DNA of 64,000 bases from Thauera butanivorans NBRC 103042 (GTDB taxonomy: Bacteria; Pseudomonadota; Gammaproteobacteria; Burkholderiales; Rhodocyclaceae): contig NZ_BCUG01000016.1 of NCBI RefSeq assembly GCF_001591165.1, positions 62,001 to 126,000 of the forward strand, given 5' to 3'. Positions 28,778-38,565 of this stretch are shown in pieces. Under the pieces are notes generated by a model, which worked only from the letters and a program-made list of their open reading frames with translations, made no database searches and was not told the origin of the DNA. Position numbers and translations under genes: made by a program. Each line of letters begins with the position of its first letter. Position 1 is the first letter of the stretch.

Positions 28778-29944
28778 ATGCTCATGCGCTGGGTATTGCC
28801 CGACCACATCCAGGACGCGCTGCCGTCCGAAGCCCACCAGCTCGAAACGCTGCGCCGCCGGCTGCTCGACGCCTTCCGCGTCCGCGGCTACCACCTGGTG
28901 ATGCCGCCGCTGCTCGAATATCTCGACTCGCTGACCACCGGAGCGGGGCAGGACCTCAAGCTGCGCACCTTCCAGCTCGTCGACCAGTTGTCGGGGCGGA
29001 CCATGGGCGTGCGCGCCGACATGACGCCGCAGGTCACCCGCATCGACGCGCACCTGTTGAACCATCGCGGCGTGTCGCGGCTGTGCTACTGCGGTAGCGT
29101 GCTGCACACCCTGCCGTCGACGCTGACGGCGACGCGCGAGCCGCTGCAGCTCGGCGCCGAGCTCTACGGTCACGCCGGCATCGAGGCCGACGTCGAGATC
29201 CTGCGCCTGCTGGCCGAAGTGATGCGCCTGGCCGAAGTACCGGCTTCGCGCATCGACATCAGCCACGTCGGCCTGTTCCATGCGCTGGCGGCCCGCGCCG
29301 GTCTGGTGCCGGGACGCGAGGAAGAGCTGTTCGATCTGCTGCAGGCCAAGGACGTGCCGGCGCTTCGGACGATGCTGGCCGATGCCGCCGAGCCGGTGCG
29401 CGCCGCCCTGCTTGCGCTGCCCGACCTCTATGGCGGGCCGGAAGTCCTCGAGCGCGCGGCGGCCTGTCTGCCGCGGGACGAAGAAATCACGGTACTGCTG
29501 GACGAGCTGCGCCAACTGGCCGGCGTGCTGGCCGACCTGCCGATCAGCTTCGACCTGTCGGACCTGCGCGGCTATCACTATCACAGCGGCATCGTCTTTG
29601 CCGCCTATGGCGCCGAGTCGCCGGCGGCGCTGGCGCTCGGCGGGCGTTACGACCGGGTCGGCGAGGCCTTCGGCCGCGCGCGGCCGGCGGTCGGCTTCAG
29701 CCTCGATCTGCGCGAACTGGTGTGGCATCTGCCGGCGCCGCTGGCGCATCCGGGCGCGGTGCTGGCGCCCTGGGTGGGCGATGATGCCGAGCTGGCTGCC
29801 GAAGTGGCGGCGCTGCGTGCGCACGGCGAGATCGTCGTCACGGCATTACCCGGGCATCAAGGAACTTGGAACGAGGCCGGTTGCGACCGGCAACTGGTCA
29901 GGCGGGACGGTCGCTGGGCGATCGTGCCGTTACAGGGAGAGTGA
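28778..29944 (+). CDS. hisZ: ATP phosphoribosyltransferase regulatory subunit HisZ
   Basis: A 388-residue paralogue of histidyl-tRNA synthetase that serves as the regulatory subunit of short-form HisG in histidine biosynthesis. The class II core is recognisable ([29 protein letters not shown]) but the tRNA-binding C-terminal domain is missing and the catalytic histidine motifs are altered. Its presence predicts a short hisG elsewhere in the genome. An ATG two codons downstream (28784) is an alternative start. purA follows after 3 bp. Confidence 0.93.
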   Translation: MLMRWVLPDHIQDALPSEAHQLETLRRRLLDAFRVRGYHLVMPPLLEYLDSLTTGAGQDLKLRTFQLVDQLSGRTMGVRADMTPQVTRIDAHLLNHRGVSRLCYCGSVLHTLPSTLTATREPLQLGAELYGHAGIEADVEILRLLAEVMRLAEVPASRIDISHVGLFHALAARAGLVPGREEELFDLLQAKDVPALRTMLADAAEPVRAALLALPDLYGGPEVLERAAACLPRDEEITVLLDELRQLAGVLADLPISFDLSDLRGYHYHSGIVFAAYGAESPAALALGGRYDRVGEAFGRARPAVGFSLDLRELVWHLPAPLAHPGAVLAPWVGDDAELAAEVAALRAHGEIVVTALPGHQGTWNEAGCDRQLVRRDGRWAIVPLQGE

Positions 29945-31258
<1,314 letters not shown>

Positions 31259-31407
31259 GCGCAAGCCGCAGGCGGCGAAGGCGCCATACGGCCGCTTTCG
31301 CCTGCCTGCCGGAAAGACGGCGCTGTCCGTATCTCCGGCCACCTTGTGTGGCCGTGGCGCGGGCGGTGCCGTTTTCTTTTGGGCAGGCACGGCTGGCGAT
31401 GTAAACG

Positions 31408-31434
31408 AAAAAAGCCGACTGAAAGCCGGCTTTT
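31408..31434. terminator. Bidirectional intrinsic terminator between purA (+) and tRNA-Leu (-)
   Basis: A6-GCCG at 31408-31417 can pair with CGGC-T4 at 31427-31434. Read on the plus strand the stem ends in TTTT after purA. Read on the minus strand it ends in TTTTTT just 10 bp beyond the tRNA 3' end. It therefore fits termination of both converging transcripts. Confidence 0.8.
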
Positions 31435-31443
31435 CCCTGCAGC

Positions 31444-31528
<85 letters not shown>

Positions 31529-31538
31529 AGGGAGGCGC

Positions 31539-31566
31539 ATAATAGCAAAGGCTTCGGCATTTGCAA
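31539..31566 (-). promoter_or_regulatory. Sigma-70 promoter of tRNA-Leu copy 1
   Basis: Read on the minus strand: TTGCAA, a 16-bp spacer, then TATTAT, with a GC-rich discriminator. The tRNA 5' end lies about 11 bp after the -10 box, so the leader would be only a few bases. Confidence 0.65.
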
Positions 31567-31655
31567 AGGTTTTCCCCCATTTTTCTTTTTTCCGCAAGCT
31601 GTCGCCGAAGGGCATCCGCTCGAAAGGAAAGCAGAAGAATACGCGGCAGAAAAAC

Positions 31656-31682
31656 AAAAAAGCCGCTCCGAAGAGCGGCTTT
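31656..31682 (-). terminator. UUCG-tetraloop terminator after tRNA-Leu copy 2
   Basis: A perfect 10-bp stem (plus-strand 31659-31668 with 31673-31682). On the minus strand the loop is TTCG closed by C-G, and the stem is followed by TTTTTT. This ends the copy-2 transcript before copy 1, so the two tRNAs are separate units. Confidence 0.85.
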
Positions 31683-31692
31683 CCTGTGAAAC

Positions 31693-31777
<85 letters not shown>

Positions 31778-31789
31778 AAGAAGACGCGC

Positions 31790-31817
31790 ATTATAAGCAC
31801 TCGAAGAAAACTGTCAA
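31790..31817 (-). promoter_or_regulatory. Consensus sigma-70 promoter of tRNA-Leu copy 2
   Basis: Read on the minus strand: a perfect TTGACA (31817-31812), a 16-bp spacer, then a perfect TATAAT (31795-31790). The tRNA starts 13 bp after the -10 box. The outermost base of the -35 box is also the first base of the annotated rnr start codon. Confidence 0.85.
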
Positions 31818-34800
31818 TGACTCGCAGAACAAAAAACACCACAAGAAACACTCAAGCACGCGCGACGGCCCCGGCAGGCTCGCGCTCCCGCAACACTTCA
31901 GCCCAGGGACCGGCGACCGCCAGGCCGCAAGCGGGCGGCCATGCTGCCGCACCGACGGCCGGCCGCAGCCGTGCCGCGCGCAAGAGCGCAGCCCGGCAGA
32001 ACGCTGCCCGGCAGAGCCCCATCCGCCTGGCCGATCCTTTCCATGAGCGCGAAGCGCAGAAATACGAACAGCCGCTGCCCAGCCGCGAATACGTGCTGCA
32101 GGTACTGGCCGAGCGCGGCGTACCGATGCCTTTCGACGAACTGGCGACGGCGCTCGACATCCAGGCTTTCGAGCGCGAGCACTTCGACCGCCGCCTGCGT
32201 GCGATGGAGCGCGAGGGCCAGGTCGTGCGCAATCGCCGCGACGCCTATCTGCTGCCCGACAAGGCCGAACTGATCAAGGGCCGCGTCGAAGGCCACCCCG
32301 ATGGCTTCGGCTTCCTGCGCCGCGACGACGGCGGGCCGGACGTCTTCCTCGGCCCGAAGGAGATGCGCGAACTGCTGCACGGCGACCGCATCCTGGCGCG
32401 CATCGCCGGCCAGGATCGCCGCGGCCGCCCCGAAGGCCGGCTGGTCGAAGTGCTGGAGCGCGCCAACAGCCGCGTCGTCGGCCGCATCATCAACGAGCAT
32501 GGCGTGATGATCGTGGTGCCCGAGAACCGCCGCCTGGCGCAGGACATCCTGATCGCACCCGGCGGGCGCAAGAAGCCGGAGCCCGGCCAGATCGTCACCG
32601 TCGAACTGGTCGAGCAGCCGACCAAGTTCGCCCAGCCGATCGGCCGCATCGTCGAAGTGCTCGGCAACTACGCCGACCCCGGCATGGAGATCGAGATCGC
32701 GCTGCGCAAGCACGACCTGCCGTTCGAGTTCTCCGCCGAAGCCAAGGCGGAGACGCGCAAGCTGCCGGCCGTCGTGCGCAAGAAGGACTGGGCGGGCCGC
32801 GAGGACCTGACCAGGCTGCCGCTGGTGACGATCGACGGCGAGACCGCCAAGGACTTCGACGACGCGGTGTATTGCGAGCGCCAGGGCAAGGGCTATCGCC
32901 TGATCGTGGCGATCGCCGACGTGTCGCACTACGTCGAGGCCGGCAACGGGCTGGACAAGGATGCCTACGATCGCGGCAACTCGGTCTATTTCCCGCGTCG
33001 GGTGATCCCGATGCTGCCGGAGAAGCTCTCCAACGGCCTGTGCTCGCTGAATCCGGAAGTCGAGCGCCTGGCGATGGTGGCGGACATGAACATCTCCGCC
33101 ACCGGCGAGATCAAGACCTACCGCTTCTATCCGGCGGTGATCTGGTCGCATGCGCGCCTGACCTACACCCGGGTGGCGGCGGCGCTGTACGAGCAGGATG
33201 CCGCGGAGCGCAAGGCGCTCGGCAAGCTGCTGCCGCATCTCGAGAACCTCGACGAACTCTTCCGCGTGCTGCTGAAAGCGCGTGCCAAGCGCGGCGCGAT
33301 CGACTTCGAGACCACCGAGACGCGCATGATCTTCGACGACAACGGCAAGATCGCGCAGATCGTGCCCGAGGTGCGCAACGACGCCCACCGCCTGATCGAG
33401 GAGTGCATGCTGGCGGCCAACGTCTGCGCATCGGATTTCCTCGCCAAGCACGAACATCCGACGCTGTACCGCGTGCATGACTCGCCGTCCGAGGAAAAGC
33501 TGGCCAAGCTGCGCGAGTTCCTGAAAGAGTTCGGCCTGGGCATCGGCGGCGGCGACGAGCCGCACGCCGGCGATTACGCGGCGCTGCTCGCACAGGTCAA
33601 GGATCGCCCGGACGCCCAGTTGCTGCAGACCGTGATGTTGCGCTCGCTGAAGCAGGCGATGTACAGCCCCGACAACGTCGGCCACTTCGGCCTGGCCTAC
33701 GAAAGCTATACCCACTTCACGTCGCCGATCCGGCGCTACCCCGATCTGCTGGTCCACCGCGCGATCAAGGCGGTGCTGGCGGGCGCGCAGTACAAGCCGG
33801 GCGACTGGGAGCAGATCGGCCTGCACTGCTCGGCGACCGAGCGTCGTGCCGACGAGGCCACGCGCGACGTCGTCGCCTTCCTGAAGTGCTACTTCATGCA
33901 GGATCGCGTCGGCGAAACCTTCATCGGCAGCGTATCGGCGGTCGTGCCTTTCGGCCTGTTCGTCGCCCTCGACGACATCTTCATCGAAGGCCTGCTGCAT
34001 GTCTCGGAGCTCGGCACCGACTACTTCCATTACGACGAGACCCGCCATGCAATGCTCGGCGAGCGCAGCGGCAAGCAGTTCCGCCTGTCCGACCGGGTCA
34101 AGGTGCAACTGGTGCGCGTCGACATGGCGACCAACAAGATCGATTTCCGTCTGATCGAAGGCCCGCTGCCCGTCGAAAAACCCCAGCCTGCTGCCGTCGT
34201 TGCACCTGCCGAGGCCGTCGTGGCGGCTCTGGTTGCCGAGCCGGCGGCAGCCGACGCTGCGGTGGACGAAGTCGCGGCACCTCCGGAGAAGGTGAGACGC
34301 ACCCGCACGCGCAAGGCGAAGCCCGTGGCCGAAGCTGCGGCAGCCGGCGCTGCCGAGCCGGCCGTTGCCGAGGCATCGCAGGCAGCAGAAACCTCCGCTG
34401 TGGCTGAAGTCGCTGCTGCGCCCGAACTGAAGCCTGCTGCTGCACCGAAGCGGCGTTCCCGCACCAGTGCTTCCGCTACCCCGAAAACAGCGACGCTTCC
34501 TGCAGCCGAGGAGGGTGCCCGCCCGGCGCCGGCCAAGGCCACCCGCGCCGGCGCCAGCGTGCTCGACGACATCTGGCAGAAGGCGGTCGACCAGGAGGCC
34601 GCGGCGATCAAGTTGGCTGCCGAAGAGGCTGCGGCCACCAAGGCGCGCAAGACTGCCGCCGGCAAGGGTGGCAAGGCGGAGAAGAAGGAGAAGGCCGGCA
34701 AGAAGGACAAGGATGCTGCGGACAAGGGCAAGAAAGCCAAGACCGTGAAGGCGAAGACCAAGGCCGGCAAGGCCAAATCGACCGAGAAGGCAGAGAAGAA

Positions 34801-34975
34801 GGCGAAGAAGACCGGCAAGAAGGACAAGGCGGAAAAGGCCGGAAAAGCGAAATCGGCCAAGCCAGCGAAGACCGCCAAAGCCGCGGTTGCTGCCGAGCCG
34901 GTAGAATCGCGCGCCTCGAAACCGGCCGCGCGTTCTGGCGGCAAGACCTCCGCGAAGGAAAAACGCCGTGCCTAA
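31817..34975 (+). CDS. rnr: Ribonuclease R
   Basis: A large 3'-5' exoribonuclease (1052 residues from this start). It degrades structured RNA and acts in mRNA and rRNA quality control. Order: a basic low-complexity N-terminus (1-75), helix-turn-helix (DPFHEREAQKYEQPLPSRE), two cold-shock domains, the RNB catalytic domain with TIDGETAKDFDDAV and HFTSPIRRYPDL, an S1 domain (about 690-775), then a Lys/Ala-rich tail of about 270 residues. The ATG at 31817 has no good ribosome binding site and abuts a tRNA promoter on the other strand, so the N-terminal extension is uncertain. E. coli RNase R is about 810 residues, so both ends here are extended. It overlaps rlmB by 8 bp. Confidence 0.93.
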   Translation: MTRRTKNTTRNTQARATAPAGSRSRNTSAQGPATARPQAGGHAAAPTAGRSRAARKSAARQNAARQSPIRLADPFHEREAQKYEQPLPSREYVLQVLAERGVPMPFDELATALDIQAFEREHFDRRLRAMEREGQVVRNRRDAYLLPDKAELIKGRVEGHPDGFGFLRRDDGGPDVFLGPKEMRELLHGDRILARIAGQDRRGRPEGRLVEVLERANSRVVGRIINEHGVMIVVPENRRLAQDILIAPGGRKKPEPGQIVTVELVEQPTKFAQPIGRIVEVLGNYADPGMEIEIALRKHDLPFEFSAEAKAETRKLPAVVRKKDWAGREDLTRLPLVTIDGETAKDFDDAVYCERQGKGYRLIVAIADVSHYVEAGNGLDKDAYDRGNSVYFPRRVIPMLPEKLSNGLCSLNPEVERLAMVADMNISATGEIKTYRFYPAVIWSHARLTYTRVAAALYEQDAAERKALGKLLPHLENLDELFRVLLKARAKRGAIDFETTETRMIFDDNGKIAQIVPEVRNDAHRLIEECMLAANVCASDFLAKHEHPTLYRVHDSPSEEKLAKLREFLKEFGLGIGGGDEPHAGDYAALLAQVKDRPDAQLLQTVMLRSLKQAMYSPDNVGHFGLAYESYTHFTSPIRRYPDLLVHRAIKAVLAGAQYKPGDWEQIGLHCSATERRADEATRDVVAFLKCYFMQDRVGETFIGSVSAVVPFGLFVALDDIFIEGLLHVSELGTDYFHYDETRHAMLGERSGKQFRLSDRVKVQLVRVDMATNKIDFRLIEGPLPVEKPQPAAVVAPAEAVVAALVAEPAAADAAVDEVAAPPEKVRRTRTRKAKPVAEAAAAGAAEPAVAEASQAAETSAVAEVAAAPELKPAAAPKRRSRTSASATPKTATLPAAEEGARPAPAKATRAGASVLDDIWQKAVDQEAAAIKLAAEEAAATKARKTAAGKGGKAEKKEKAGKKDKDAADKGKKAKTVKAKTKAGKAKSTEKAEKKAKKTGKKDKAEKAGKAKSAKPAKTAKAAVAAEPVESRASKPAARSGGKTSAKEKRRA

Positions 34976-35732
34976 GACGACCGCAAACACGAACACCAGC
35001 GCCGCCAGCCGGCTGATCTACGGTTTCCATGCCGTGTCCGCCAAGCTGCGGCATGCGCCGGACTCGGTGCTGGAAGTCCATCTGTCGGCCGACCGCAAGG
35101 ACGCGCGGGTGAAGAAGTTCGTCGCCCAGGCCGAGGCGTCCGGCGTCCGCATGCTGTATTGCGAAGGCGACAAGCTCGATGCCATGGTCGGCACCCGCCG
35201 GCACCAGGGCGTGGTGGCGAAGGTCGATGCGACGCGGCGCGACATCAAGCTCGCCGACGTGCTCGACAGCCTGGAGGAGAACGCGCTGATCCTGGTGCTG
35301 GACGGCGTGCAGGACCCGCACAACCTCGGCGCCTGCCTGCGCGTCGCCGATGCGGCCGGCGCGCACGCGGTGGTCGCGCCCAGGGACCGCGCCGTCGGCC
35401 TCAACGCCACCGCGGTCAAGGTCGCCAGCGGTGCGGCCGACACCGTGCCCTACATCACCGTCACCAATCTGGCGCGCGCGCTGCGCGAGATGCAGGAGGC
35501 CGGCGTGTGGGTGGTCGGTGCCGCCGGCGAGGCGGAGAAGTCGCTGTACGACATCGACCAGAAAGGACCCGTGGCCTGGGTGCTGGGCGCCGAGGGCGAC
35601 GGCTTGCGCCGCCTGACGCGCGAGACCTGCGACGAACTGGCGCGCATTCCGATGCACGGCAGCGTCGACAGCCTGAACGTGTCGGTGGCGAGCGGCATCT
35701 GTCTGTTCGAGGCGCGCCGCCAGCGCGGATGA
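34968..35732 (+). CDS. rlmB: 23S rRNA (guanosine-2'-O-)-methyltransferase RlmB
   Basis: A 254-residue SpoU-family enzyme methylating G2251 of 23S rRNA. The N-terminal substrate-binding domain (IYGFHAVSAKLR) is followed by the trefoil-knot SPOUT domain with LDGVQDPHNLGACLR, LGAEGDGLRRL and SLNVSVASGI. The start is a GTG at 34968, inside the last codons of rnr, giving translational coupling. rnr-rlmB is a standard pair. Confidence 0.96.
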   Translation: MPKTTANTNTSAASRLIYGFHAVSAKLRHAPDSVLEVHLSADRKDARVKKFVAQAEASGVRMLYCEGDKLDAMVGTRRHQGVVAKVDATRRDIKLADVLDSLEENALILVLDGVQDPHNLGACLRVADAAGAHAVVAPRDRAVGLNATAVKVASGAADTVPYITVTNLARALREMQEAGVWVVGAAGEAEKSLYDIDQKGPVAWVLGAEGDGLRRLTRETCDELARIPMHGSVDSLNVSVASGICLFEARRQRG

Positions 35733-35934
35733 GCGGTGGCGGCCGCGGGAGTCTGCGCTGCGGGAAGGTGGAACGGGCTGCGCGGAGCCGAGGGCGAAAC
35801 TCATCACCCCCGGCGTGTGCCGCCGTCGATGGGTTTCGCCACCTTCCACATCCGGCTCGCCGAGCGGTGGCGGCGTACCTTGCCGGCCGCAGCTTGCCAG
35901 CCGCAGCGCGATTCAATACGCTTCACGTCTTTCG

Positions 35935-36101
35935 AGCTTCGGGGTGCCCGCGCCTGCGCGGGAGAATCGGGAAAGCGGTGCAAATCCGCTGCGTGCCCAG
36001 CGCCGTGAAGGGGACTGTCCGGGCAAGGTTTGCCCAGCCACTGGCCTGCAAGGGCCGGGAAGGCGCCCGGACGGGATGATCCTCAGCCGGAAGACCGGCC
36101 C
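35935..36101 (+). promoter_or_regulatory. Cobalamin (B12) riboswitch upstream of bluB
   Basis: The 433-bp gap between rlmB and bluB holds a recognisable B12 aptamer. In order: GGTGCC near 35942, the GGGAAAGCGGTGCAAATCC core near 35970, GCCACTGG near 36036, and the B12 box AGCCGGAAGACCGGCC at 36085-36100. A candidate expression-platform hairpin (GCAGCCG at 36114 with CGGCTGC at 36130) follows, and then the bluB ribosome binding site AAGGGGA at 36152. Control is probably at translation, since there is no T-run. Between 35762 and 35846 an imperfect inverted repeat (GGAAGGTGG and GGCGAAAC against GTTTCGCCACCTTCC) is the only other thing I see. Confidence 0.9.
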
Positions 36102-36165
36102 CGAAGCGTCCAAGCAGCCGTCTGGTCGGCGGCTGCCCACTGCTTCACGCCAAGGGGACGACTCC

Positions 36166-36900
36166 GTGAGCAGCCATGCACAAACCATCCAGACCGATCC
36201 ATCCTTCAGCGTCGCCGAGCGCGCCGCCGTTTACCGCGCGATCCATACCCGGCGCGACGTGCGCGGGCAGTTCCTGCCCGATCCCATTGCCGACGAGGTA
36301 CTGGCGCGCGTCCTGACCGCCGCCCACCACGCGCCCTCGGTCGGCTTCATGCAGCCCTGGGACTTCGTCATCGTGCGTTCGCGCGAGGTGCGCGAGCGGA
36401 TCCACCGCGATTTCCTCGCCGCCCATGCCGAAGCCGAACAGATGTTCGAGACCGGCAAGCGGGGCACGTATCGCAAGCTGAAGCTCGAGGGCATCCTGGA
36501 AGCGCCGCTCAACCTCTGCATCACCTGCGATCGCAGCCGCAACGGCCCGGTGGTGGTCGGCCGCACCCACATGCCGGAGATGGACATCTACAGCGCGGTC
36601 TGCGCGGTGCAGAACCTGTGGCTGGCGGCGCGTGCCGAAGGGCTGGGCGTGGGCTGGGTCAGCATCCTGCACCCGCAGGCGCTGCGCGAGACGCTCGGCA
36701 TTCCGGACGGGATCGTGCCGATCGCCTATCTCTGCATCGGCCATGTCAGCCATTTCCATGAGCGCCCGGAACTGGAATCGGCCGGCTGGCTCAAGCGCAT
36801 GCCGCTGACCGAGCTGCTGCATTTCGATCGCTGGCAGGGCGAGGCGGACGAAGCGGGCGAGCGTTTCGCCGACGCCGTATCGCGCGCCATGCCGGCATAA
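36166..36900 (+). CDS. bluB: 5,6-dimethylbenzimidazole synthase BluB
   Basis: A 244-residue flavoprotein of the nitroreductase fold that breaks down reduced FMN with oxygen to form 5,6-dimethylbenzimidazole, the lower ligand of vitamin B12. Hallmarks are the RRDVRGQFLPDPI start, APSVGFMQPWDFV, and the conserved TCDRSRNGPVVVGR and GVGWVSIL stretches. The GTG at 36166 is chosen because a strong AAGGGGA ribosome binding site is 7 bp upstream; an ATG 10 bp later is out of frame. The B12 riboswitch in its leader confirms the pathway. No other cobalamin gene is adjacent. Confidence 0.93.
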   Translation: MSSHAQTIQTDPSFSVAERAAVYRAIHTRRDVRGQFLPDPIADEVLARVLTAAHHAPSVGFMQPWDFVIVRSREVRERIHRDFLAAHAEAEQMFETGKRGTYRKLKLEGILEAPLNLCITCDRSRNGPVVVGRTHMPEMDIYSAVCAVQNLWLAARAEGLGVGWVSILHPQALRETLGIPDGIVPIAYLCIGHVSHFHERPELESAGWLKRMPLTELLHFDRWQGEADEAGERFADAVSRAMPA

Positions 36901-36986
36901 CCGGGCCACCATTCCGCTTCTTCGGCCTTCGCGCAGCCGCCGCCCGGCGCGGCGCGCACAGGCTTGCACGGCAATTGCTTGTCGTT

Positions 36987-37014
36987 GTCGCCACGGCCAT
37001 TCCGGCTGTGGCGA
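36987..37014 (+). other. Stable hairpin upstream of the NIT-ANTAR gene
   Basis: GTCGCCACGGC pairs with GCTGTGGCGAC (one G-U) around a small loop, 26 bp before the start codon at 37040. No T-run follows. It may be a leader structure of the regulator gene or the end of the bluB message. Confidence 0.45.
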
Positions 37015-37039
37015 CGGCAACGAGGATTGCGGAGAGAGG

Positions 37040-38341
37040 ATGAAGACGGCGCTCGCATTTCTGCTCGCAGCGCGCCGCTGCGAAATCGATGACCTCGAAC
37101 GGCTCGCGCTCAGCTGCGAACTGGTGCAGGCGGTGAGCGGACTCGTCCACCAGCTCCAGCGGGAACGCGGCGCTTCCAACGTCTTTCTCGGCTCGGAAGG
37201 CGCCCGTTTCGGTCCCCAGCGCGAAGCGCAACTGCTTGCCAGCCGGGCCGCGGAGGCCGGGGTCCGGGGCTGGCTCGAGCGCCCGGAGCCGGGCGGCGAG
37301 AAGTCGGGCGGCGCGGTGCATGGCGGTGCGCGCCTGCTGACGCGCATCGCGCTTGCACTGCATGCGCTGGATGCCTTGCCCGGGCTGCGCGGCGACATCG
37401 CCGCCCGGCGCTGCCGGCCCGACGCGTCGACCGCGCGCTACGGCGAGATCATCGCGGCCTTGCTCGCGCTGGTGTTCGAGGCCGCCGACGTGGCGGTCGA
37501 TCCCGGGGTTTCGCGGCTGCTGGTGGCGTTGTTCAACCTGATGCAGGGCAAGGAGTTCGCCGGCCAGGAGCGTGCCCTGGGCGCGGCGCTGTTCGCCGCG
37601 GGGCATCCGGCGCCCGATCGCGTGCAGGCCATCCTGCATCTGATCGATGCGCAGGCGCAGTGCTTCCGGCGCTTCGAAGGTTTCTGCGGCGACGAGGTGC
37701 TGCGCCAGTGGCGGGCGCTGCAGTCCGTCATGCCGCTGGCCGAACTCGAGCGCCTGCGCCGGATGCTGCTGGCGTCGACGCTGGGTTCGGCGCTCGATCC
37801 CGCGCTGGCCGAGGCCTGGTTCGACTGCTGCTCGCAGCGCCTCGACCAGATGCACGAAGCCGAGGTGGCGCTCGCCCGCGGCCTGGGCGAATCCTGCGCG
37901 CGGCGGATCGCCTCGGCGCGGATCGAGGCGCAGGACCAGGCGGCTTTGCTCGAAGCCTTGTCCGCAGCGCCGGAGGTCCGGGCGCCGCTCGACATGCTGA
38001 TCGGTACCGAGGTGACCGGGGAGGGGGCGCCGGCAGAACCTCTGGCTCGCGCCCGGGACGATGAGCCTTTCGGCCCGCAACTGCGGCGTTCGATCGTCGA
38101 TCTGCTCCATGCCCAGTCGCAGCGCCTGCAGGCGATGAGCGACGAACTCGACGCGGCGCGTGCGGCGCTGGACGAGCGCAAGCTGATCGAGCGTGCGAAA
38201 GGCCTGCTGATGTCCTGCCGCGGCCTTTCCGAGGACGAGGCCTACCGCCTGCTGCGCCAGACCGCGATGAGCCAGGGGCGGCGCCTGGCCGAGGTCGCCG
38301 CGGCGACGCTGGCGCTGGCCCCGGTGCTGGGCAGGCACTAG
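37040..38341 (+). CDS. nasR: Nitrate/nitrite-responsive antiterminator (NIT domain + ANTAR domain), NasR type
   Basis: A 433-residue soluble regulator. An N-terminal helical NIT domain (about 40-300; QRERGASNVFLGS and FNLMQGKEFAGQERA are typical) senses nitrate or nitrite. A C-terminal ANTAR domain (about 350-427, with ALDERKLIERAKGLLM and AYRLLRQTAM) binds RNA hairpins. In Klebsiella oxytoca, NasR prevents leader termination of the nas operon. The target here is plain in sequence: the nrtA leader 170 bp downstream has the two ANTAR hexaloop hairpins and a terminator. GGAGAGAGG is the ribosome binding site. Confidence 0.92.
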   Translation: MKTALAFLLAARRCEIDDLERLALSCELVQAVSGLVHQLQRERGASNVFLGSEGARFGPQREAQLLASRAAEAGVRGWLERPEPGGEKSGGAVHGGARLLTRIALALHALDALPGLRGDIAARRCRPDASTARYGEIIAALLALVFEAADVAVDPGVSRLLVALFNLMQGKEFAGQERALGAALFAAGHPAPDRVQAILHLIDAQAQCFRRFEGFCGDEVLRQWRALQSVMPLAELERLRRMLLASTLGSALDPALAEAWFDCCSQRLDQMHEAEVALARGLGESCARRIASARIEAQDQAALLEALSAAPEVRAPLDMLIGTEVTGEGAPAEPLARARDDEPFGPQLRRSIVDLLHAQSQRLQAMSDELDAARAALDERKLIERAKGLLMSCRGLSEDEAYRLLRQTAMSQGRRLAEVAAATLALAPVLGRH

Positions 38342-38351
38342 GCGGGACGGC

Positions 38352-38366
38352 GCACCAGGGATGTGC
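38352..38366 (+). promoter_or_regulatory. Candidate NtrC-binding site 1 upstream of nrtA
   Basis: GCAC-N7-GTGC dyad (GCAC at 38352, GTGC at 38363), matching the NtrC consensus core. It lies 11 bp after the nasR-type stop codon and about 110 bp before the sigma-54 -12 element at 38489. Confidence 0.7.
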
Positions 38367-38382
38367 AGGCAACTGTCGATGC

Positions 38383-38399
38383 TGCACTGCAGCAGTGCA
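38383..38399 (+). promoter_or_regulatory. Candidate NtrC-binding site 2 upstream of nrtA
   Basis: TGCACT-GCAGC-AGTGCA, a fully symmetric 17-bp dyad with the GCAC-N7-GTGC core. It is 32 bp (three helical turns) from site 1, so two NtrC dimers would bind the same face. Confidence 0.8.
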
Positions 38400-38475
38400 T
38401 CCGGCCTCGCCGCGTCGCCATGCAGCCAGCTGGCAAACCGATGAAATGCAAGGGAAACGAATCGATCCTGAAAAC

Positions 38476-38491
38476 TGGCACGCTTGCTGCA
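38476..38491 (+). promoter_or_regulatory. Sigma-54 (-24/-12) promoter of the nrt-nir-nas operon
   Basis: TGGCAC-GCTTG-CTGCA has one mismatch to the TGGCAC-N5-TTGCA consensus. GG (38477) and GC (38489) are separated by exactly 10 bases. Predicted transcription starts near 38502, just before the first leader hairpin. Confidence 0.85.
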
Positions 38492-38508
38492 TAGGCTAGG
38501 GCAAGACT

Positions 38509-38565
38509 GGGCCAACGGCGGCCCTGCATTCGATCTTCCGACTCGAACACAGGACAACGGCGTCC
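38509..38565 (+). promoter_or_regulatory. ANTAR-binding dual-hexaloop RNA leader
   Basis: Hairpin P1 is GGGCC-AACGGC-GGCCC (38509-38524). Hairpin P2 is GGAC-AACGGC-GTCC (38552-38565). Both have the same six-base loop with A at position 1 and G at position 4, the signature recognised by ANTAR proteins. The 3' half of P2 is part of the ascending strand of the terminator that follows, so formation of P2 and of the terminator are mutually exclusive. The nasR-type protein encoded just upstream is the expected ligand. Confidence 0.88.

Noticed and set aside
31898-34996. 1032-codon open frame on the minus strand over rnr
   Set aside because: Antisense shadow of RNase R; the repetitive stretches mirror the Lys/Ala-rich tail of the true gene.
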